Assembly (NCBI GenBank): GCA_964630925.1
Contig: CAZVZK010000176.1
Coordinates: forward strand, 1-19,750
Direction: 5' to 3'
DNA from: RGDT01 sp964630925
Lineage (GTDB): Bacteria > Planctomycetota > Planctomycetia > Gemmatales > Gemmataceae
Length of the DNA stretch: 19,750 nt
The position numbers were made by a program, and so were the translations under genes. This document shows, piece after piece, positions 1 through 6,407 of this stretch. How positions within the stretch are numbered: position 1 is the stretch's first letter; each line of letters opens with the position of its first letter. Below the pieces are notes generated by a model, which did no database searches, was not told where the DNA came from, and saw only the letters and a program-made list of their open reading frames with translations.

Positions 1-20
1 GCAGCGGCATGAGGGACTGA

Positions 21-48
21 AATGCAAATTCGTGGCGGAATTTGCATT
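21..48. repeat. AT-rich perfect inverted repeat (hairpin)
   Basis: Positions 21-31 (AATGCAAATTC) and 38-48 (GAATTTGCATT) are exact reverse complements around a 6-nt loop. Pairing resumes after one A-G mismatch (17-19 with 50-52), so 14 of 15 positions pair. The AT content contrasts sharply with the GC-rich surroundings. It could be a transcript-end hairpin for a gene left of the window, an operator, or the end of a small mobile element. No U-tract follows it on either strand, so a simple intrinsic terminator is not assured. Confidence 0.75.
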
Positions 49-176
49 GCAGGGCAAGTGGTCAGGCCTCCGACGCCAGGGGCGTGACCGCCCTCCCTAT
101 CTCATTGTGTCCAACCCCACAAGCCGGTGAACGGTTACTGATCGTGATCCGCACCGCCGGCCACCGTTTGCGCGAG

Positions 177-226
177 CGGGCCCGTCAGGGCCCGAGTCTC
201 CGCGCCCGAGCCCCCCCGGCGGGGGC
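177..226 (-). terminator. Candidate terminator hairpins behind the kinase gene
   Basis: Two GC-rich stems lie just past the kinase stop codon. One is at 210-226 (6-bp stem with a 5-nt loop). The other is at 177-194, a perfect 7-bp CGGGCCC stem closed by GTCA. Neither is followed by a T-run on the minus strand, so termination is inferred only from position and stem strength. The rest of 1-229 shows no convincing gene. Confidence 0.35.
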
Positions 227-229
227 GCC

Positions 230-1912
230 TCAGCGCCCGCGCCGCGTCCGCGAGATCGTCTCGTTCGCGTGCAGGTCCTTGATCCTCGAGGCGATCTCGA
301 GGTCATCCGGGTCGATCTTACGCACAAGCTCCAGCGTCTCGATGGCCTGGCGGTACATCTTGCGGCGCTCGTACAGCTCCGCCAGCGGGCGCAGCACGCT
401 CAGGTCGCGCGGCGCGTTCATCCGCGCCTCCTCCAGCATCCACGTCGCCAGGCCCGCCAGTCCCAGATCCTCGGCGCTCGCCGCCATGTCGAGCTGCACC
501 GACACGTCGCCCGGCACCTTCACCAGCAGCTCCTCCCCCTGCTCCAGCACCTTGCGGTGCTCACCGGCCCGCCGCGCGCTCTTGATCCGCCCCCGCGCCG
601 GCAGCGTCGTCAGCGACGTGAACCACCCGCCTGACCCGCCGTGCTCGCGGCCCACCTCGCGCAGCATCTTCCGGTACAGCGTGTTCGCCGGGTCCAGCTT
701 CACGCAGCTCAGCAGCAGCTGCAGGGCGTAGGCCGCGTCCCCGCCGCTGCGCACCACCTCGGTGGCGTGCGAGAACTGCTGGCTCGCCGCCGAGCGCTGG
801 TCCTGCGTCACCCCCAGAACGTCGGCCTCGTCCGCCGCCACCGCCAGCTCGGGCACCGTCGTCTGCCGCTTGCGCGGCGCACCCGCCGCGTGCACCGTCT
901 CGCCGGCGGGGTCCACCGGGCGCGGCGTCGGCGGCTTCTTCGCCGGCGGCCCCAGCGGCAGCCCCACGTTCGGGTAGCTCGCCACGCTCGGCGGCGTCAC
1001 GTCCATCAGCTCGGCCCCTTCGGGCAGCACACGCGCCACCGGGGCCGACGGCGCCGACGGCGGCGAGCCCGCCAGCGAACGCAGCGCCTCGATCACCTCG
1101 ACCGGCGTCTGGAACCTGTCATCGGGGTGCTTCGCCAGCATGCGCCGCAGCACCGTCCACAGCGGCGGCGGCACGTCCGGGTTCAGCTCGCGGATGTCGG
1201 GCGGGTCGGCCGCGATGTGCTTGTACACACGCTCGCCGATGCCGCCCTCCGCGAACGGCGGGCGGCCCGCCAGCATGTGGTACAGCGTGCAGCCGAGCGA
1301 GTAGATGTCCGAGCGGATGTCGGCCAGCGAGGCGTCGCGTGCCTGCTCCGGCGCCATGTAGTCCACCGTGCCGACCGTGGTCCCGGCGCGGGTGACGCGG
1401 TACTCCTCGTCATCGACCATGCGCGACAGGCCCAGGTCCGTCAGCTTCACCCGGCAGCGGCCATCCTCATCGGCGAGGAGGAAGTTCGACGGCTTGATGT
1501 CGCGGTGGATGATGCCGTGCTGGCTGGCGTGCGCCAGCGCCTTGCACGCGTGGATGATGATCCGCCGCGCCTCCTCGTGCTGGATGCGGCCCTTGCGGCG
1601 GATGTAGTCGGCCAGGTCAACGCCGTCCACGTACTCCATCACGATGTAGTGCAGGTTGTCCTCCTGGCCGCAACCGTACAGCTCGACGATGTGCTTGTCG
1701 AGGAGCTTCTGCGCGTGCTTCGCCTCGCGCTTGAAGCGTTCCACCAGGACCGGGTTGTTCGCCAGCTCGGGCGCGAGGATCTTCAGGGCGACCGCCTGCC
1801 CCGTCTCGGTGTCGCGCGCCTTGTACACGCTGCCCATACCGCCCGTGGCGATGTGGCGCAGCAACTGGTACTTGCCCAGGCTCGTGACTGGCAGCTTGCT
1901 CGATGAAGACAT
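230..1912 (-). CDS. Serine/threonine protein kinase with C-terminal TPRs
   Basis: A PknB-type (Hanks) kinase of 560 residues that would phosphorylate Ser/Thr on unknown partners in the cytoplasm; no membrane helix is visible. The glycine loop is GGMGSV (24-29). The ATP-anchoring lysine is K44 in VALK. The catalytic loop is HRDIKPSN (136-143, D138). A DLG triplet (159-161) replaces DFG, and GTVDYMAPEQ (181-190) holds the APE motif. A Pro/Ala-rich linker around residues 300-370 leads to TPR-like helices filling about 400-550. The ATG at 1912 is chosen because GGAG sits just upstream and the kinase fold begins soon after. The longer frame from 1996 would add 28 residues unlike the family. The phosphatase gene lies 96 bp upstream on the same strand. 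The kinase call is secure; its target is unknown. Confidence 0.93.
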   Translation of the reverse strand: MSSSSKLPVTSLGKYQLLRHIATGGMGSVYKARDTETGQAVALKILAPELANNPVLVERFKREAKHAQKLLDKHIVELYGCGQEDNLHYIVMEYVDGVDLADYIRRKGRIQHEEARRIIIHACKALAHASQHGIIHRDIKPSNFLLADEDGRCRVKLTDLGLSRMVDDEEYRVTRAGTTVGTVDYMAPEQARDASLADIRSDIYSLGCTLYHMLAGRPPFAEGGIGERVYKHIAADPPDIRELNPDVPPPLWTVLRRMLAKHPDDRFQTPVEVIEALRSLAGSPPSAPSAPVARVLPEGAELMDVTPPSVASYPNVGLPLGPPAKKPPTPRPVDPAGETVHAAGAPRKRQTTVPELAVAADEADVLGVTQDQRSAASQQFSHATEVVRSGGDAAYALQLLLSCVKLDPANTLYRKMLREVGREHGGSGGWFTSLTTLPARGRIKSARRAGEHRKVLEQGEELLVKVPGDVSVQLDMAASAEDLGLAGLATWMLEEARMNAPRDLSVLRPLAELYERRKMYRQAIETLELVRKIDPDDLEIASRIKDLHANETISRTRRGR

Positions 1913-1967
1913 GCCGACTCCGGCCACGGACAACGACGGCCTCACGGCGCGAGGACGGGCCCCCTCC

Positions 1968-1996
1968 ACTGTAGATTCATTTCGCCTGAAAAACAA
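1968..1996 (-). promoter_or_regulatory. Candidate sigma70-type promoter for the kinase gene
   Basis: On the minus strand a TTGTTT (-35, plus coordinates 1991-1996) is separated by exactly 17 bp from TACAGT (-10, 1968-1973). They lie in an unusually AT-rich patch of the 96-bp gap between the phosphatase stop and the kinase start. The predicted transcript would begin near 1961, giving a leader of about 50 nt. Matches to consensus are 3/6 and 4/6, so this rests on spacing and composition only. Confidence 0.35.
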
Positions 1997-2008
1997 GTGT
2001 CTAGGCGG

Positions 2009-2806
2009 TCAGAACGCCCCCTCCAGACCCCTCAAGGTATCACCCGAAAGGGCCGCCGTGACCGCCACCAACCCGCACCTCTGCGCATTCCCCGCGCCGC
2101 CGTAGCGGATCACCTCACCCTTGAGCCCGCACACCCTCCCGCCGGCCTCCGTCACGAGGACGTGCCCCGCCGCGATGTCCCAGTCGCTGAAGCCGGGGTA
2201 GTCGTTGACGTACACGTCGGCCTCCCCCCGCGCCACCCGCGCCAGCTTCACCCCCGCCGAGTGCGTCTCGTCCACCCGCCCCGGACGCAGCGCCCGTGCC
2301 GCCGGCGACGGTGCCGCCCCCGGCTTCGTCCGGCTCTGCACCAACACGGCGTCCTCCAGCCGGGCCACGTCCCTCACCCGGCAGGGCACGCCGCCCTCGC
2401 GCCAGCACCCGCCGCCCTTCGTCGCCCACGTCTCGCGGCCCAGCGCCGGCTCGGCCACGACGCCGACGACGGCCTCGCCGTCGAATGCCAGGGCCACCAT
2501 CACCGAGAACTCACCGTTCTTCTGGGCGAAGCCGCGCGTCCCGTCGATGGGGTCCACCACCCACAGCCTCCGCCCCTCGCGCCGCAGCGCATCCCGCCCC
2601 GCCGTCGCCTCCTCGGCGGCGAAGGCGTCGTCGGGGAACGCCTCGCTCAACAGACGCAGGATGATGTCCTGCGAGTCCCTATCCGCCTGCGTGCTGATGG
2701 ACGCCGGTGGGTTGTCGATGGCCCGGAACGAGGCGTACAGCTCCATGATCCGCGCCGACGCCAGCGCGGCGGCCTCACGGGCCGCCGCCAGCTCCTTATC
2801 CCACAT
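2009..2806 (-). CDS. cysQ: Inositol-monophosphatase-family protein, CysQ/Hal2-type 3'(2'),5'-bisphosphate nucleotidase
   Basis: A 265-residue Mg2+-dependent, Li+-sensitive-type phosphatase of the FIG/IMPase fold. The two family signatures are intact: WVVDPIDGTRGF (82-93, metal ligands D85 and D88) and WDIAAGHVLVTEAGG (209-223, D210). The acidic pair E65-E66 is also present. The stretch after the first motif, KNGEFSVMVAL (96-106), resembles CysQ and Hal2 more than inositol or histidinol phosphatases. The likely substrate is therefore 3'-phosphoadenosine 5'-phosphate, a by-product of sulfate assimilation, but this is inference. The ATG at 2806 has GGAGGG about 8 nt upstream. It is divergent from uppP across 69 bp. 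HisN or SuhB activity cannot be excluded from sequence alone. Confidence 0.9.
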   Translation of the reverse strand: MWDKELAAAREAAALASARIMELYASFRAIDNPPASISTQADRDSQDIILRLLSEAFPDDAFAAEEATAGRDALRREGRRLWVVDPIDGTRGFAQKNGEFSVMVALAFDGEAVVGVVAEPALGRETWATKGGGCWREGGVPCRVRDVARLEDAVLVQSRTKPGAAPSPAARALRPGRVDETHSAGVKLARVARGEADVYVNDYPGFSDWDIAAGHVLVTEAGGRVCGLKGEVIRYGGAGNAQRCGLVAVTAALSGDTLRGLEGAF

Positions 2807-2831
2807 CGCCGATCCCTCCGGGCGTCCCCGA

Positions 2832-2843
2832 CATCATATGATG
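2832..2843. promoter_or_regulatory. Symmetric palindrome, candidate bidirectional -10 element
   Basis: CATCATATGATG is a perfect 12-bp palindrome in the 69-bp divergent spacer. It carries the -10-like hexamer TATGAT on both strands (2837-2842 plus; 2838-2833 minus). A start site 6-7 bp downstream would give leaders of about 27 nt for uppP and about 20 nt for the phosphatase gene. No good -35 is visible on either side. It could equally be an operator for a dimeric regulator. Confidence 0.45.
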
Positions 2844-2875
2844 ACATCGCCCGACGCACCCAGGTAGGGACGCCG

Positions 2876-3712
2876 ATGACGTGGTGGCAAGCGGCGGTTC
2901 TCGGATTCATCCAGGGGGCGACGGAGTGGCTCCCCGTCAGCAGCACCGCCCACCTGCGCATCGTCCCCGCCCTCCTCGGCTGGGACGACCCCGGCGCCGG
3001 CTTCACCGCCGTCATCCAGTGGGGCACCCTCCTCGCCGCCGTCTACTACTTCCGCGACGACATCGTCAAGATCCTCGCCGGCTGGCTCGGCCTGCGCGAC
3101 GCCCGCCCCCTCCGCGGCCCCGACTCCCGCCTCGGCTGGATGATCATCGTCGGCACACTTCCCATCGTCCTCTTCGGCCTCCTCCTGGAGAAGAGGATCA
3201 AGCAGGACTTCCGCAACCTCTACGTCATCTCCGGGGCGCTCATCGGCCTGGCCGCCCTCCTCGCCTGGGCCGACTTCCGGCACCGGCAGCCCCCGCCCGA
3301 GGGCTTCACCGACGACCTCGACAAGATCACCTGGAGGCAGGCGCTGCTCATCGGCTTCGCCCAGGCCCTCGCCCTCGTCCCCGGGGCGTCGCGCTCCGGC
3401 GTGACGATCACGGCGGCGCTGTTCCTCGGCCTCGGACGCCCGACGGCGGCGCGATTCTCGTTCCTGCTGTCGCTCCCCGCCATCTTCGGGGCCGGCCTGT
3501 ACGAGCTCATCAAGGACCGCGACACGCTCCTCGACCAGGGCGTGATGAACGTCCTCCTCGCCACCGCCGTGGCCGCCGTCGTCGGCTACGCCAGCATCGT
3601 CTGGCTCCTGGGCCTGCTCAGGCGCTACAGCATGCTCGGGTTCATCGTCTACCGTGTGGCCCTGGGGCTGGCCATCCTCGCCCTGCTCTGGGCGCGGGTG
3701 CTGAAGCCTTAA
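2876..3712 (+). CDS. uppP: Undecaprenyl-diphosphate phosphatase UppP (BacA)
   Basis: An integral membrane enzyme of 278 residues that dephosphorylates undecaprenyl diphosphate, recycling the lipid carrier for peptidoglycan and other surface polymers. Both active-site signatures are complete: QGATEWLPVSSTAHL (13-27, with E17 and H26) and PGASRSG (169-175, R173). The rest alternates hydrophobic spans and short loops as expected, and the length is normal for the family. The open frame extends far upstream, but only the ATG at 2876 puts the first motif at the usual distance from the N-terminus. A weak purine-rich site, GTAGGGA, precedes it. It is convergent with the carbon-transport operon, and the two stop codons overlap. 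Confidence 0.96.
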   Translation: MTWWQAAVLGFIQGATEWLPVSSTAHLRIVPALLGWDDPGAGFTAVIQWGTLLAAVYYFRDDIVKILAGWLGLRDARPLRGPDSRLGWMIIVGTLPIVLFGLLLEKRIKQDFRNLYVISGALIGLAALLAWADFRHRQPPPEGFTDDLDKITWRQALLIGFAQALALVPGASRSGVTITAALFLGLGRPTAARFSFLLSLPAIFGAGLYELIKDRDTLLDQGVMNVLLATAVAAVVGYASIVWLLGLLRRYSMLGFIVYRVALGLAILALLWARVLKP

Positions 3713-5058
3713 TGACCCTCCGCCGGCGGCGCTTCGGCGTTCAGCACCGCCAGGGCCGCCCGGTGCCGCGACGCGATCCCCGGCTGCGGGAAGAGCCCCC
3801 CGCCGATCACCAGCGCCGTCAGCACGAAGACGGCCAGACGCTCGCGCGGCGTGATGCCGAGCGGCACCGACGAGGCGTGTCCCGGGCCGGCGAACAGGAG
3901 GAAGTAGGCCCGCATCACGGCGATGCCGTTCATCGCCCCCGCCGCGATCAGCACGAAGCCAGGGACCGGGCTGTGGCGCACCGCGCCGTCCACCAGGACC
4001 TCGCCGGCGATGAACCCCAGCGTGCCGGGGAACCCCACGCTCGCCAGCCCCATCAACAGGAAGCACCCCGCCAGCGTCGGCGAATGCCGGTACAGGCCCC
4101 GGTAGTCGTCCAGCCCCAGCGTCCCGAACCGGGCCTCGACGGCCCGCAGCACCAGCCCCAGGCCCCCCAGCGAGGTCGCCAGCCCGATCCAAAGCGCGAA
4201 CGCCCCCGTCAGGCTCACCGCCGAGCGGATCTCCAGGCCCACCATCACGAGCGCCACGTGGCTCAGGAACAGGTACGCGAAGAACCGCCGCGCCTCGCGC
4301 TGCACCATCGCCAGCCCCGCCGCCACCAGCGCCGTGAGCAGCGAGAAGAAGCCCAGCCCCTTCAGCACCCACTCCGGCGGCTCCTGCGGCAGCACCAGGC
4401 GCACGGCCGCGTACGCCCCCACCAGCGGGGCCGCGAACACCAGCGCCGTCCCGAACCGGGCGTGCTCGAACAGGCCGGGCACCCAGGCGTGCGCGGGCAC
4501 CGTCCCGCACCGCACCAGCGCCGCCGCCAGCACCAGCGCCTGACCCGCGGCCGTGCCCCCCGAGAGCAGGCACCCCACGCCGGACGCCAGCAGCCCCAGG
4601 AACAACGCCATGTGCGCCGCGAACAGCCGCACCGGCCTGCCCCGCGCCAGCAGATCGGCCAGCGGCACCGCCGCCCCCGCCCCCATGAAAGCCACCAGCA
4701 GCCACGGCGCCGTGCAGCCGAAGGTCAGCAACTGCACCGCCAGCGACAGCAGGAGGAGGGCGAAATAATCCCGCCCGCCCTCGGCACGCGGCGCCGATAG
4801 GGCCGTCAGCAGGTGCAGCAGAGCCACCAGCGGCAGGAGCGGCGCGCTGAAGCCGTCCACCGCCAGCCACGGCACCAGCCGCCGCGGCGCCGGCCACCCC
4901 ATGTGCAGCGGCAGCCACTCGCAGCACGCCAGCACGAACGACGCGGCGCACGCGGCCACGGCCCACCCCATCGCCGCTCGCGACACCAGCGTCGCCCCCG
5001 CCCCCAGCACGGCGGCCAGGACCGACAGCTCCAGCCAGGGCACGTCCTGGATGGTCAT
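3709..5058 (-). CDS. NuoM-like proton-conducting membrane subunit, third gene of the dab operon
   Basis: A very hydrophobic 449-residue protein with about a dozen predicted helices, resembling the Mrp-antiporter/Complex I NuoM-NuoL family. Landmarks are PAHAWVPGLFEHARFGTA, matching the broken-helix HxWLPxAHxxAPxxGS region, and MVQREARRFFAYLFLSHVALV, matching the DIKRLIAYSSISHMG region. In the latter the usual D-x-K becomes Q-R-E-A-R, so the canonical lysine of the proton path appears to be lost or replaced by arginine. The gene starts inside the stop of dabB (ATGA, 5055-5058), pointing to translational coupling, with a G-rich ribosome site just upstream. It is probably an accessory subunit of the DabA-DabB complex. 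No other Nuo or Mrp gene is seen in the window. Its exact role is unknown. Confidence 0.85.
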   Translation of the reverse strand: MTIQDVPWLELSVLAAVLGAGATLVSRAAMGWAVAACAASFVLACCEWLPLHMGWPAPRRLVPWLAVDGFSAPLLPLVALLHLLTALSAPRAEGGRDYFALLLLSLAVQLLTFGCTAPWLLVAFMGAGAAVPLADLLARGRPVRLFAAHMALFLGLLASGVGCLLSGGTAAGQALVLAAALVRCGTVPAHAWVPGLFEHARFGTALVFAAPLVGAYAAVRLVLPQEPPEWVLKGLGFFSLLTALVAAGLAMVQREARRFFAYLFLSHVALVMVGLEIRSAVSLTGAFALWIGLATSLGGLGLVLRAVEARFGTLGLDDYRGLYRHSPTLAGCFLLMGLASVGFPGTLGFIAGEVLVDGAVRHSPVPGFVLIAAGAMNGIAVMRAYFLLFAGPGHASSVPLGITPRERLAVFVLTALVIGGGLFPQPGIASRHRAALAVLNAEAPPAEGH

Positions 5059-6407
5059 CGCCTCCCCCCTTCTTTCCCCACCTCGGGGGTGCCGTCAAAC
5101 AGGGCGGCCCAGCGGCGGTCCAGGCCGTCCAGCGTCCGCAGCAGGCGCACGATCGGCAGGGCGATCCAGTCCCACAGCAGCACGTCGAGCGAGCCGCGCT
5201 CCATGCCGAAGCGGTACAGCCACTCCTGCGCCGACGCCGGCAGCAGCCCGCCCGCCGGCACCCCCGGCCTGCCGCCGATGGCGTTCTGCAGCCGCATGTG
5301 GTCCTGGATCAGGCTCGGCGCCCTCAGGAACTGCAGCGTCCGCAGGCAGGCGTGCCCGACGATGTGGAACAGGGCCAGCCACGTCAGCCCGAAGCCGATC
5401 TCCGCCACGATGATCCCCACCTGCGCCAGCGACGCGAACGACAGCGAAGACTTCACGTCCGTCTGCACGCTGCCCGCCAGCGACGCCAGCACCGCCGTCG
5501 CCAGCCCCAGGCCGATCACGATCCACGACAGGGCCGGCGACACCGCCAGCAGGGGCGACATGCGCAGCAGCAGGAACGCCCCCAGGTGGACGGACAGCGC
5601 GCCGTAGTACACGGCGCTGCTCGTCGTCGGGCCCTCCATCGCCCGCGGCAGCCAGCCGGAGAACGGCACCAGGCCCGACTTGCCCGCCGCCGCCAGCAGC
5701 AGCAGCAGGCCGACCACGAACGCCAGGCCGGACGGCACGTCCGGGGCGTCCGCCGCGCCGAGCAGCCGTCCGAAATCGCCCTGGTACGCCGTGTGGTGCA
5801 GCACCACCGCCGCCAGCAGCAAGGCCGCGTCGGCGACCCGGTACACCGCCCACACCCACAGGCCGGCACGCACCGGGTTGGCCCGCTCGTGGAAGAACCC
5901 CACCAGCAGCGCCGACGACAGCCCCACCAGCTCCCACCCCATGAACAGCGTCTCGATGGTCTCGGCCAACGACGCCGTCGCCATGCCCAGCACGAACAGC
6001 GAGTACAGCAGGAAGTAGCGCGTGAGGCCCGGCTCCTTGTGCAGGTAGCGCGTCGAGAACGAGCCCACGACGCCCGACAGCGCCAGCGACAGGATCACGA
6101 ACGGCACCGACAGCCGGTCGTAGACGATCTTCACCACGAAGTGGTACCCGCCGCCCTCGCCGTGCACCCCCACCCACTCGCCCAGCCTGATCGGCACGCT
6201 CGTCTCGCCCAGGTAGAGCATCAGCCCCAGCACCGCCAAGGCGCACAGCAGCGCCGCCGTGATCGTGGTCTGCGTCAGGCGCGTGACGAAGCGCTCGTCC
6301 GTCTTCGCGTCGAGGACCACCATCAGGCCCAGGGCCGCCACGAGGAGGGCTGGGAACGCGAGGGTCAGCACGCCCAGCATTCTCATCCACTGTTCGAGGT
6401 CACTCAC
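5055..6407 (-). CDS. dabB: DabB-type proton-conducting subunit (NuoL/Mrp family)
   Basis: A 450-residue membrane protein of the NuoL/ND5 family, the expected partner of DabA. In DAB complexes it is thought to couple ion flow to CO2 hydration. Conserved NuoL landmarks are visible: MGWELVGLSSALLVGF, GKSGLVPFSGWLPRAMEGPTTSSA and DVKSSLSFASLAQVGI, with the channel lysines in GKSG and DVKSS retained. It is shorter than full NuoL and lacks the long lateral helix. The start is GTG at 6407, overlapping the dabA stop by 8 nt (GTGAGTGA); an ATG seven codons further in (6386) is possible but has no ribosome site. It is followed by a 4-nt overlap with the NuoM-like gene. Assignment as DabB rests on family plus adjacency. 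Confidence 0.88.
   Translation of the reverse strand: MSDLEQWMRMLGVLTLAFPALLVAALGLMVVLDAKTDERFVTRLTQTTITAALLCALAVLGLMLYLGETSVPIRLGEWVGVHGEGGGYHFVVKIVYDRLSVPFVILSLALSGVVGSFSTRYLHKEPGLTRYFLLYSLFVLGMATASLAETIETLFMGWELVGLSSALLVGFFHERANPVRAGLWVWAVYRVADAALLLAAVVLHHTAYQGDFGRLLGAADAPDVPSGLAFVVGLLLLLAAAGKSGLVPFSGWLPRAMEGPTTSSAVYYGALSVHLGAFLLLRMSPLLAVSPALSWIVIGLGLATAVLASLAGSVQTDVKSSLSFASLAQVGIIVAEIGFGLTWLALFHIVGHACLRTLQFLRAPSLIQDHMRLQNAIGGRPGVPAGGLLPASAQEWLYRFGMERGSLDVLLWDWIALPIVRLLRTLDGLDRRWAALFDGTPEVGKEGGRR

Noticed and set aside
61..93. GGTCA...TGACC short inverted repeat near the left edge
   Set aside because: Only 5 bp of pairing around a long GC-rich spacer; expected by chance.
641..1906. Long plus-strand frame of 421 codons opposite the kinase gene
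   Set aside because: It is an Arg/His/Val-rich shadow of the kinase on the other strand, created by high GC; no domain or ribosome site.
2834..5098. Minus-strand 754-codon frame across uppP and the NuoM-like gene
   Set aside because: Gly/Ala/Arg-rich out-of-frame shadow; the real genes in this span have clear family motifs in other frames.
3709..6407. Part of a respiratory Complex I (nuo) operon
   Set aside because: No other nuo genes are present and both membrane genes overlap or follow dabA, so a DAB-type system is the better reading.
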